A stretch of DNA of 6,152 bases, from NCBI GenBank assembly GCA_012800475.1, contig JAAZJF010000235.1, positions 1 to 6,152 of the forward strand, written 5' to 3'. The first letter of the stretch is position 1; every line of letters begins with the position of its first letter. The notes beneath the pieces were generated by a model. The model was not told the DNA's origin. It worked only from the letters and a program-made list of their open reading frames with translations, and did not search any database. The DNA is from Gammaproteobacteria bacterium (GTDB taxonomy: Bacteria; Pseudomonadota; Gammaproteobacteria; Pseudomonadales; Pseudomonadaceae). The position numbers and the translations under genes are program-made. This document shows, piece by piece, positions 1 through 6,152 of this stretch.

Positions 1-1
1 A

Positions 2-454
2 CAGCAAAAAGAGCTGTTGCAGGTTGATCTCACTGCCACAGGTTTGCACAGCGTAACGTCGCTGCATATCCCGTGTTTTCAGCGCTTGGTGTCCTTGTCT
101 GGTAGTTTGGCTGAGCTTGAGCAAGCCTTTGTACAACTGGCTGAAGAGCTTGATCCGGACGCCATCACTTGGCTGGAAATTCAAGTGAAGGTGGATGACT
201 ATTTCGCTGATTTAGATGAGCGCGTGGCAGCCTTGTGTGCAGATTTACCGGTGGAAGTGTTACGCGTGCGTCGTTTGCGTAGCAATACAGTGGCGGGTTT
301 AACCCGCGACTCAGGTGAGTTGTTGGCTGAGTTGACACCTGATGAGGTGTTTGCCAAACGTTTGCATAACGAAGAATTAACGGATGAGCAGATCAGTGTG
401 CTTAAAGCTTTGCATGCCCAAGTGCTGGAATCACTGCAGGAGGGGCAGGCATGA
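2..454 (+). CDS. sbcD: SbcD, exonuclease subunit of SbcCD (C-terminal part, 5' end outside window)
   Basis: SbcD is the Mre11-type Mn-dependent nuclease subunit of SbcCD, which cleaves DNA hairpins and processes double-strand ends in the cytoplasm. Only the last 150 codons are present. The frame is open from base 2, so the TTG at 17 is an internal leucine and not a start. The phosphoesterase motifs lie upstream of the window. What is visible is the C-terminal capping/SbcC-contact region: the stretch around WLEIQVKVDDYF, then LPVEVLRVRR, then LTPDEVFAKRL. These correspond closely, from memory, to the end of E. coli SbcD (about 400 residues). The stop codon TGA (452-454) overlaps the sbcC start in ATGA, which indicates translational coupling and equal dosage of the two subunits. 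The identification rests on the C-terminal match plus the adjacent sbcC. No frameshift or truncation is seen at the 3' end. Confidence 0.93.
   Translation, partial: QQKELLQVDLTATGLHSVTSLHIPCFQRLVSLSGSLAELEQAFVQLAEELDPDAITWLEIQVKVDDYFADLDERVAALCADLPVEVLRVRRLRSNTVAGLTRDSGELLAELTPDEVFAKRLHNEELTDEQISVLKALHAQVLESLQEGQA
438..443 (+). promoter_or_regulatory. Shine-Dalgarno site for sbcC inside the sbcD coding end
   Basis: A perfect AGGAGG (extended by one more G) lies seven bases before the sbcC ATG and within the last codons of sbcD. It fixes the sbcC start and shows that sbcC can recruit ribosomes itself in addition to coupling through the ATGA overlap. Confidence 0.85.
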
Positions 455-3400
455 AAATTTTGAGTATTCGCTTAAAAAACATCAACGCTTTAAAGGGTGA
501 GTGGAAGATCGATTTCACCCAAGAGCCTTTTAATGGCAGCAGCCTGTTTGCAATTACCGGGCCCACAGGAGCGGGTAAAACCACTTTATTGGATGCGATC
601 AGTCTGGCGCTGTACAGCCGCACTCCGCGCATGAGCAGCCTGTCTAAAAACAGCAATGAGCTGATGACGCGGCACACAGCTGAGTGTTTGGTGGAAGTTG
701 AATTTGCGGTTAAGGATGAAAGTTACCGTGCTTTTTGGAGTCAGCGCCGCGCCCGCAATAAAGCCGATGGTGCGTTGCAGGATGCTAAAACTGAGCTGGC
801 GCATGCCGATGGACGCATTATTACCGACAAACTCAGCGAAAAACCCAAAGAAGTTGAGCGCTTAACCGGTTTGGATTTTCAGCGTTTTACTCAGTCAATG
901 ATGCTGGCGCAAGGCGGTTTTGCGGCGTTTTTAGAGGCCAATGCCAATGATCGCGCAGGTTTATTAGAGCAGCTGACTGGCACTGAAATTTACGGTGATA
1001 TTTCCAAGCATGTTCATGGCATGCAAAAAGAACAGCGCCATATTTTAGATAATCTAAGCAGTCGAGCTGAAGGCTTGCAGTTGCTCAGCGCTGAACAGTT
1101 GAGCGAAACCAAGGCGCAATTGGTCGCGGCTGAGCAAGAAGCCAGCATCCTAAAACAGCAGCAAGCAGACCTACATCAGCAACAACAATGGCGCAGTCAT
1201 TTAGATCAGGCGCAAGCCCGGCACAGCAAAGCTCAGTTGCAGTTGCACAGTGTCGAAGCCGAGCAACAAACGCATCGTATGGATTTGCAGCGCTTGTCTG
1301 AGCATGCTCCAGCCGCTGTATTACAGACGGACTATAAAGCTCTACACACGGCTGAGCAGGCGGTAGGGCACAGCCAGCACACTTTAACTAGCACCCAAGA
1401 AAAACAGCGAGCCTTTAAACAAGAAGTAGAGCAGTGGTCATGGCAGCGCTATCAGTATGCTGAACAGGCCGTTGCACAGGTTAATGCACAGCTGCAATCA
1501 GCACAAAACGCCGAGCAGCAGTTGATCGCACAGCGTGAGCTTAGAGTGCAACATGGGCAATTAGCTGAGCATCTCAGTGCTTGGCGTAATGAGTTTGCTT
1601 TACTGAGTCGACAGCAGGTGGCGATTGAAAACGGCCAAGCTGAACAGCACAAACTAGCCGTTGGCATCAGCGCACTCAACGCCGATTTAGCCACGCAGCA
1701 GGCTCTGTATCAGCAGCAAGAAGCAGCGCTCAAGCCGCTGCAGCACGCTTGGCAAATGCAACACACAGCATTAGAGCAAGTGCTTGAACAGCGTAGCGTC
1801 AGTGCTTGGCAAGAACAGCTCGGTCAATTGCATGGGCAAAGCCAGTATTATCAATGGTTAGTACAAGGCTACAGCAGCGAACGCGCTAAACAAACGGCGC
1901 TGACTGAGCGTGCAGAGCATTGTCGCGTGCTGACAGAGCAAGTAGCTGAGCAGCAAAGGCTGCGCGAGCGTTTGCGTACCGCTTATAAAGACTTAAATGA
2001 GCAGGTCAAAGATAAAGAGCAACTGCTGGCTCAAGAGCGCCGCATTGTCGGTTTGGAAGCTTACCGTGCGCAATTGCAAGCCCATGAGCCGTGCCCGCTG
2101 TGTGGTGCATTAGAGCATCCAGCCGTCAGTGCCTATCAAGCTCTAGATGTAACGCATACCGAGCAGGCGTTAGCGGCTAAGCAAGTGGAGCGCGACAGTG
2201 TGCGAGAGCAGGGCGTGGCTTGCGCCGAGCATTTAGCCAAGCTCAGCAGTCAGCATGAGCAGTTGATTCAGCAGCAAGCTGCAGATGAGTTGGAGCTGCA
2301 CACTATCATCACTGAAAAAGCTGCGCATCTGTCGGTGTTGGGTTTAGCACAAGACCTGTCGCAAGCAGACTTTAATGCATCTATGGCAGACTTTAAGCAG
2401 CGCACGGCTGATTGTCAGCAGCGCCTTAATGCCATTGCAAAAGCACAAGAAAGTTTAACTGATAGTGAAAAACACTACCGTCAGGCTGAGCAAGCATTGC
2501 GTGATCTGCAGCAACAGATGAGTACGTTACACAGTAGTCTCAAGCATCAACAGCAGCAAGAGGCCGATTTCAGCAAGCGCAGTGCGGTATTGCAAGCTGA
2601 ACTGCAAGAGCAGCAACGCCAGCTTGAACAGCAGCTTGAAGCTTTAGGCTATAGCTTGCCGCAGGATCCTGAGCCGTGGTTGCAAGCGCGTGAGCAAGAA
2701 GCACAGCAGTGGAAGCAAGGTGAAGCCCAACTTAAAGAGCTGGCACTGCGCATCAATGTTTTACAGGCAGAGTTGCGTAGCGCAGAAAAAGAGCAGCAAA
2801 GCGCAGAAAAACACTGGCTAGAGCTCGATGTCAATCCAAGGCAAGCATCTGCACCAGTCGCCGACGTCGCGCAAGCCTTAGCAGCCAGCGAGATTGCGTT
2901 GCAACGCAGTGAAGGTCAGCTCGCCCAAGTGCACGGGCAGATCCACACGTTAACTGAACGCTTAGAAGAAGCGCAGGCCAGTTATTTAACCTTGCAAGCC
3001 CAATGGCAGGCGCGTTTAGCACAAAGTGCTTTTGCCGATGAGCAAGCGTTTTTACGTGCATTGTTACCGGCCGAACAAGCACAGCAATTGCACACCCTAA
3101 AGCACGAGTTGGATACGCAACTGCAAGCGGCGCAGACTGTATTCAAGGCAACCACAGAGCAGATTGAGCAACTGAGCAGCCAGCCTCAAACTGAGCATTC
3201 CAGTGCTCAATTGGCTGAGCAACGAACAGCAATAGATCATCAGTTGAGTGTGCTTAACCAACAACTGGGCAGCGTGCACCACCGCTTAGACACTGACAGC
3301 CATAACCGTACAACCCAGCAAGACTTACTGAGCCGCATTGCACAACAGCGCCAGTTATACGATCACTGGCAGCAGTTCAATAGCTTAATTGGCTCCGCCG

Positions 3401-3879
3401 ATGGCAGTAAATACCGCCGCTTTGTCCAAGGTCTCACCTTGGATCATTTGATCAGCTTGGCCAACCAACAACTGCTGGTATTGCACAATCGCTATCAACT
3501 CAGTCGCCGTGAGCACGGTGAGCTGGAAATCGAAATTATTGACACCTGGCAAGGCGATGCTCGACGCGACACTCGTACTTTATCCGGTGGTGAAAGCTTT
3601 TTAGTCAGTCTGGCTTTAGCCTTAGCGCTGTCTGAGCTTGTCAGTCATAAAACGCGCATTGATTCATTATTTTTAGATGAAGGCTTTGGCACCTTAGATA
3701 ATGAAACCTTAGACATGGCGCTCAATGCCCTGGATAACCTCAATGCCGAAGGCAAAACCATTGGCATTATCAGTCACGTTGAAGCCCTCAAAGAACGCAT
3801 CCCAGTGCAGATTAAAGTGCGCAAAAGTGCAGGCATGGGTTACAGCACCTTAGATGACTGCTATCGCGTTGAGGCGTAA
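451..3879 (+). CDS. sbcC: SbcC, Rad50-like ATPase subunit of the SbcCD nuclease
   Basis: SbcC is the SMC/Rad50-type ATPase that binds DNA and gates the SbcD nuclease in repair of double-strand breaks and hairpins. The 1142-residue product shows the full family layout. Walker A is GPTGAGKT at residues 37-44, in the N-terminal ABC half. The Q-loop glutamine is about residue 154 (LAQGGFAAFL). A first Q/E/A-rich coiled-coil arm covers about 190-545. The zinc hook is CPLC, with C548 and C551. A second arm covers about 555-960. The C-terminal ABC half from about 975 holds the signature LSGGES (1044-1049), Walker B LFLDE (1073-1077), D-loop TLD (1081-1083) and switch histidine H1109. All key residues are intact, so the protein should be active. 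It is somewhat longer than E. coli SbcC (1048) because of its arms. The ATG start is supported by AGGAGG at 438-443, seven bases upstream, and by the overlap with sbcD. Confidence 0.97.
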   Translation: MKILSIRLKNINALKGEWKIDFTQEPFNGSSLFAITGPTGAGKTTLLDAISLALYSRTPRMSSLSKNSNELMTRHTAECLVEVEFAVKDESYRAFWSQRRARNKADGALQDAKTELAHADGRIITDKLSEKPKEVERLTGLDFQRFTQSMMLAQGGFAAFLEANANDRAGLLEQLTGTEIYGDISKHVHGMQKEQRHILDNLSSRAEGLQLLSAEQLSETKAQLVAAEQEASILKQQQADLHQQQQWRSHLDQAQARHSKAQLQLHSVEAEQQTHRMDLQRLSEHAPAAVLQTDYKALHTAEQAVGHSQHTLTSTQEKQRAFKQEVEQWSWQRYQYAEQAVAQVNAQLQSAQNAEQQLIAQRELRVQHGQLAEHLSAWRNEFALLSRQQVAIENGQAEQHKLAVGISALNADLATQQALYQQQEAALKPLQHAWQMQHTALEQVLEQRSVSAWQEQLGQLHGQSQYYQWLVQGYSSERAKQTALTERAEHCRVLTEQVAEQQRLRERLRTAYKDLNEQVKDKEQLLAQERRIVGLEAYRAQLQAHEPCPLCGALEHPAVSAYQALDVTHTEQALAAKQVERDSVREQGVACAEHLAKLSSQHEQLIQQQAADELELHTIITEKAAHLSVLGLAQDLSQADFNASMADFKQRTADCQQRLNAIAKAQESLTDSEKHYRQAEQALRDLQQQMSTLHSSLKHQQQQEADFSKRSAVLQAELQEQQRQLEQQLEALGYSLPQDPEPWLQAREQEAQQWKQGEAQLKELALRINVLQAELRSAEKEQQSAEKHWLELDVNPRQASAPVADVAQALAASEIALQRSEGQLAQVHGQIHTLTERLEEAQASYLTLQAQWQARLAQSAFADEQAFLRALLPAEQAQQLHTLKHELDTQLQAAQTVFKATTEQIEQLSSQPQTEHSSAQLAEQRTAIDHQLSVLNQQLGSVHHRLDTDSHNRTTQQDLLSRIAQQRQLYDHWQQFNSLIGSADGSKYRRFVQGLTLDHLISLANQQLLVLHNRYQLSRREHGELEIEIIDTWQGDARRDTRTLSGGESFLVSLALALALSELVSHKTRIDSLFLDEGFGTLDNETLDMALNALDNLNAEGKTIGIISHVEALKERIPVQIKVRKSAGMGYSTLDDCYRVEA

Positions 3880-3920
3880 TGCGGGCAGCGTTTGTATAGC
3901 GTTTTGATAGATATAAACAG

Positions 3921-3951
3921 CCGAGCACTGCGTGCAATGCGCAGTGCTCGG
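3921..3951 (+). terminator. Perfect 12-bp hairpin after sbcC, probable transcript end
   Basis: The left arm CCGAGCACTGCG (3921-3932) and right arm CGCAGTGCTCGG (3940-3951) are exact reverse complements, with a 7-base loop TGCAATG. It begins 42 bases after the sbcC stop, a typical place for a terminator. There is no run of T after the stem (the next bases are TTGCAATG), so it is not a textbook intrinsic terminator. It could instead stabilise the mRNA 3' end, act with Rho, or work together with the weaker hairpin just downstream. The loop heptamer TGCAATG recurs at 3953-3959 immediately after the stem. Confidence 0.55.
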
Positions 3952-3971
3952 TTGCAATGTAATTCATGCTG

Positions 3972-4008
3972 AAAACGCCGAACACTCCATTTTTTACAGT
4001 GCGGTTTT
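3972..4008 (+). terminator. Imperfect hairpin ending in TTTT, possible second terminator
   Basis: CACT (3983-3986) pairs with AGTG (3998-4001). After an AA bulge, CCG (3978-3980) pairs with CGG (4002-4004). After a second 2-base bulge, AAAA (3972-3975) can pair with TTTT (4005-4008). The loop contains six T. The right arm AGTGCGG followed by TTTT resembles a weak intrinsic terminator. The sequence also resembles a degraded copy of the perfect hairpin just upstream (CCGAACACT against CCGAGCACT). The bulges make it much weaker, so the call is tentative. Confidence 0.3.
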
Positions 4009-4017
4009 GCACCTATA

Positions 4018-4045
4018 CAGTCGGCAAAAGATCATTTTTCGACTG
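4018..4045. repeat. Short inverted repeat CAGTCG...CGACTG
   Basis: CAGTCG (4018-4023) is the exact reverse complement of CGACTG (4040-4045). Inside, AAAA and TTTT can also pair around a GATC core after a small internal loop. No T run follows, so it does not look like a terminator. It sits at the border between the sbcC 3' region and the A+T-rich promoter-side region and could be an operator or simply chance. Confidence 0.35.
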
Positions 4046-4227
4046 AGTTCTGGTCATAATTAGAAATATCTTTGCTCTTGCACTTTATTTTTATCGATAT
4101 TTGTTTGTTTTTTATTCGTCTAAATTCGGTAAAAACATAGATATTTTCGATAAATAGCTGCAAAAAAGTGCTTTCTTACAAAAATAAAAAATACTAAAAA
4201 ACCATAAATAGACTAAAGCAGGGGGTT
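4046..4227 (+). promoter_or_regulatory. A+T-rich upstream region of the symporter operon, probable promoter location
   Basis: This stretch has no coding potential on either strand and is very A+T rich: by hand count only 26 of the 120 bases from 4081 to 4200 are G or C, against roughly half in the flanking genes. It precedes the first gene of a new transcription unit and follows the hairpins after sbcC, so it is the expected place for the promoter. Several loose -10-like hexamers occur (for example CATAAT at 4055-4060), but none has a good -35 at 16-18 bases. I also found no GG-N10-GC spacing of a sigma-54 promoter. The role is inferred from position and composition only. Confidence 0.4.
4090..4154. 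repeat. Inverted pair of TTTATCGA octamers in the promoter-side region
   Basis: TTTATCGA at 4090-4097 recurs in inverted orientation as TCGATAAA at 4147-4154, with 49 bases between. The first copy overlaps the 8-base palindrome TATCGATA (4092-4099). The spacing and the position upstream of an operon would fit a pair of regulator half-sites, but in such A+T-rich DNA a chance match is quite possible. Confidence 0.25.
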
Positions 4228-4301
4228 ATGTTTCGGGCCCTGAGCTTGTTAAATTTGCCATGCCACGCTGCACAAAAAATTCATAAATACAAAAAAACAA
4301 T

Positions 4302-4306
4302 GGTGA
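4302..4306 (+). promoter_or_regulatory. Weak ribosome binding site (GGTGA) favouring the ATG at 4312
   Basis: GGTGA lies five bases before the ATG at 4312. The in-frame ATG at 4300 is preceded only by an A-rich stretch, and the in-frame ATG at 4228 has AGGGGG ending just two bases before it, which is too close. This site, together with the usual length of the family, decides the start. Confidence 0.45.
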
Positions 4307-4311
4307 GCACT

Positions 4312-4572
4312 ATGCAAGATGACAAAACAAATGCTGCTGCCTACTGGTCGGCAAATCTCCGCTTAATCGCAGGCTCTATGTTTGTGTGGGCTTTGGTTTC
4401 ATACGGCTTTGGCATTCTACTCAGACCTCTACTGTCCGGCATCTCGGTGGGTGGAACTGATTTAGGTTTCTGGTTCGCCCAGCAAGGCGCGCTACTGACT
4501 TTTATCGTGTTGATCTTCAACTATGCTTGGAGAATGAACAAACTCGATAAAAAATTTGGTCTCGAGGAGTAA
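4312..4572 (+). CDS. DUF4212 family small membrane protein, putative sodium:solute symporter small subunit
   Basis: The product is an 86-residue inner-membrane protein of the DUF4212 type, encoded next to an ActP-like sodium:solute symporter and thought to be its small subunit; its exact role is not known. It has a short polar N-terminus with AAAYW (8-12), a first membrane segment at about 18-37, the conserved GFWFAQQG block (52-59), a second membrane segment at about 60-73, and a positively charged tail starting RMNKLDKKF (74-82). Both termini are expected on the cytoplasmic side. I chose the ATG at 4312 because family members usually begin only a few residues before the AAYW motif. The frame stays open upstream to ATGs at 4300 and 4228, but the extra 28 residues from 4228 look unlike a family N-terminus. 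The stop is six bases before the symporter start, and the GAGGAG that serves the next gene lies inside the final codons. Confidence 0.85.
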   Translation: MQDDKTNAAAYWSANLRLIAGSMFVWALVSYGFGILLRPLLSGISVGGTDLGFWFAQQGALLTFIVLIFNYAWRMNKLDKKFGLEE

Positions 4573-4578
4573 AACAGC

Positions 4579-6152
4579 ATGAGTCAATTTATGATCAATA
4601 TGCTGTTTGTGGGCGGATCTTTTATCCTCTACATCGGTATCGCGTACTGGGCCCGCGCTGGCTCAACTAAAGAGTTCTATGTTGCAGGTGGTGGTGTTCA
4701 CCCCATTGCCAATGGTATGGCAACCGCTGCGGACTGGATGTCAGCTGCCTCCTTTATTTCTATGGCCGGTATCATTGCGGCAACCGGTTACGCCAGTTCC
4801 GCTTACTTGATGGGTTGGACCGGTGGTTACGTGATTTTGGCGATGCTGCTGGCGCCATACTTGCGTAAGTTTGGTAAGTTCACGGTACCGGATTTTATCG
4901 GTGAGCGTTTCTACAGCCGCACAGCACGCTTGATGGCGGTACTGTGTTTGATTCTGGCTTCGGTGACGTACGTGATCGGTCAAATGACCGGTGCGGGTGT
5001 TGCCTTCTCGCGCTTCTTAGAAGTGAGCAGTGAAGCCGGTATCTGGATCGCAGCCTTGATCGTGTTCTTGTACGCGGTATTTGGTGGTATGAAAGGTATT
5101 ACCTACACGCAGGTTGCGCAGTATGTGGTGCTGATCGTGGCTTACACCATTCCTGCGGTGTTTATTTCACTGCAACTGACCAACAACCCCATCCCTATGT
5201 TTGGTATGTTCGGTACGCACGCAGAGTCCGGTGCGCCACTGTTACAGAAACTCAGTGAAGTCTTGGTTGAGCTGGGTTTTCGTGACTACGCAGCTGATGT
5301 ACCCAGCCACTTGAACATGGTGTTGTTTACCTTGTCTCTGATGGTCGGTACTGCTGGTTTGCCGCACGTTATTATTCGTTTCTTCACTGTACCTAAGGTG
5401 GCTGATGCGCGTTGGTCAGCGGGTTGGGCATTGGTGTTTATTGCATTGCTGTACTTAACAGCGCCTGCAGTAGCTTCAATGGCACGCTTGAACTTGCTGA
5501 CGACGGTGTATCCTGACGCTGCAACGCAAGTGGTTGATAAAGCTGAGTATGATCAAATTCTGGGTAACTCCATTAAGTACGAAGATCGTCCTGAGTGGGT
5601 TAAAACCTGGGAAAAAACCAAGCTGATCACCTTTGAAGATAAAAACAACGATGGTCAAATTCAGTTCTACGATGACACCAACACAGCTTTTGCTGCAGAA
5701 GCGGAGTCACGTGGCTGGGCAGGTAACGAGTTAGTGGTTAACAATGACATTATCGTCTTGGCTAACCCTGAAATTGCCAACTTACCTTCGTGGGTGATTG
5801 GTCTGATTGCCGCCGGTGGTATTGCCGCAGCGTTATCTACAGCAGCAGGTTTGTTGTTGGCGATCTCTGCCGCGATCAGTCATGACTTGATTAAGAAAAC
5901 CATCAATCCAAATATTTCAGAGAAAGGCGAAATGTTGGCGGCACGTATCTCCATGGCGGCAGCGATTGTCGGAGCCACTTGGTTGGGACTTAATCCGCCA
6001 GGCTTTGCTGCGCAGGTGGTGGCACTGGCCTTTGGTATTGCTGGCGCGTCACTTTTCCCTGTGTTGATGATGGGTATCTTCTCGAAGAAAATGAACGATA
6101 AAGGTGCCATTGCCGGTATGGTTGCGGGCTTAGGCTGCACCTTGCTGTATAT
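4579..6152 (+). CDS. Sodium:solute symporter, ActP-like VC_2705 subfamily (3' end outside window)
   Basis: This is a cation-coupled uptake protein of the SSS (SLC5-like) family in the inner membrane; related ActP carries acetate, but the substrate here is not proven. 524 codons are present without a stop, and the family usually runs to about 550-600 residues, so only the tail is missing. The first helix is followed by FYVAGG (33-38) and the DWMSAASFISMAG segment (52-64), then TVPDFIGERF and GLPHVIIRFFTVP, all typical of ActP-like proteins. ALSTAAGLLLAIS, with S420 and T421, matches the core helix whose Ser/Thr pair coordinates sodium in the family; SHDL follows. Between about residues 305 and 402 lies a hydrophilic insert absent from classical ActP, with an EF-hand-like loop at 354-365. 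The ATG start is supported by GAGGAG at 4564-4569 and tight spacing to the small-subunit gene. All 13 arginines use CGT or CGC, which suggests high expression. Confidence 0.93.
   Translation, partial: MSQFMINMLFVGGSFILYIGIAYWARAGSTKEFYVAGGGVHPIANGMATAADWMSAASFISMAGIIAATGYASSAYLMGWTGGYVILAMLLAPYLRKFGKFTVPDFIGERFYSRTARLMAVLCLILASVTYVIGQMTGAGVAFSRFLEVSSEAGIWIAALIVFLYAVFGGMKGITYTQVAQYVVLIVAYTIPAVFISLQLTNNPIPMFGMFGTHAESGAPLLQKLSEVLVELGFRDYAADVPSHLNMVLFTLSLMVGTAGLPHVIIRFFTVPKVADARWSAGWALVFIALLYLTAPAVASMARLNLLTTVYPDAATQVVDKAEYDQILGNSIKYEDRPEWVKTWEKTKLITFEDKNNDGQIQFYDDTNTAFAAEAESRGWAGNELVVNNDIIVLANPEIANLPSWVIGLIAAGGIAAALSTAAGLLLAISAAISHDLIKKTINPNISEKGEMLAARISMAAAIVGATWLGLNPPGFAAQVVALAFGIAGASLFPVLMMGIFSKKMNDKGAIAGMVAGLGCTLLY
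5638..5673 (+). other. EF-hand-like acidic loop within the symporter insert
   Basis: Residues 354-365 read DKNNDGQIQFYD. The positions fit a 12-residue calcium loop: D354, N356 and D358 at the X, Y and Z ligands, G359 at the fixed glycine, I361 at the fixed hydrophobic position, and D365 at the last ligand, where glutamate is more common. It lies in the hydrophilic insert before the sodium-site helix. By analogy with the LeuT fold this loop faces the periplasm. Calcium binding is inferred from the pattern only. Confidence 0.5.

Noticed and set aside
17..19. TTG at 17 as the start of a short gene
   Set aside because: The frame is open to the left edge, and the sequence aligns with the interior of SbcD; it is a truncated gene, not a small one.
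2649..3282. Minus-strand open frames inside sbcC
   Set aside because: They are antisense to the second coiled-coil arm; their cysteine-, serine- and leucine-rich products simply mirror the CAG/GCA-rich coding strand.
3812..4012. Minus-strand open frame of 66 codons across the end of sbcC
   Set aside because: It overlaps the conserved C-terminus of sbcC and runs through both hairpins; its product has no recognisable features.
4050..4085. Possible sigma-54 promoter suggested by TGG and TTGC elements
   Set aside because: The GG and GC dinucleotides are about 20 bases apart instead of the required 10, and no other pair fits.
4260..4286. Eight-codon upstream open frame (ATG to TAA) in the leader of the small-subunit gene
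   Set aside because: It has no ribosome binding site, no run of a single amino acid suggesting attenuation, and is short enough to be chance.
4228..4311. N-terminal extension of the small subunit beginning at the ATG at 4228
   Set aside because: The G-rich stretch is only two bases from the ATG, the 28 extra residues do not resemble the family N-terminus, and a start at 4312 gives the usual length.
4607..4810. Plus-strand open frame of 67 codons overlapping the symporter start
   Set aside because: It lies in another frame within the conserved N-terminal helices of the symporter and has no ribosome binding site.

Overview
The window reads as ordinary chromosomal DNA from a gammaproteobacterium. 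The coding style (moderate GC, many TTA/TTG leucines and CAG/CAA glutamines) and the protein families suggest a low-GC member of the Pseudomonadaceae or a close relative. That placement is an inference from protein resemblance and composition, not a search result. All genes lie on the plus strand. I found no tRNA, rRNA, CRISPR array, insertion sequence, phage gene or attachment site.

Layout. Positions 2-454 hold the C-terminal 150 codons of sbcD; its 5' part lies outside the window. sbcC (451-3879) follows with a 4-base ATGA overlap. Together they encode the SbcCD (Mre11-Rad50 type) nuclease: SbcD supplies the nuclease and SbcC the ABC ATPase with long coiled-coil arms and a zinc hook. A 432-base gap (3880-4311) separates this pair from the next transcription unit. 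Its first part holds a perfect 12-bp hairpin and a weaker hairpin ending in TTTT, probably the end of the sbcDC transcript. Its second part is very A+T rich and probably carries the promoter of the downstream genes, although I could not pick a convincing -35/-10 pair.

The second unit is a two-gene transporter operon: a small two-helix membrane protein of the DUF4212 / 'sodium/substrate symporter small subunit' type (4312-4572), then, 6 bases later, a large sodium:solute symporter of the SSS (SLC5-like) family (4579 to beyond the window end, 524 codons seen). This pairing is typical of the ActP-like symporter subfamily often called VC_2705. The substrate is probably a small monocarboxylate such as acetate, but it cannot be read from the sequence. 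The symporter uses only CGT/CGC for arginine and mostly GGT for glycine, consistent with strong expression.

The two units have no evident functional link: one handles DNA ends and hairpins, the other uptake. The most interesting detail is a roughly 100-residue hydrophilic insert in the symporter just before the helix with the predicted sodium site. It contains an EF-hand-like acidic loop (D354-D365) and is predicted to lie on the periplasmic face. I see no strong case for a wholly new system here.
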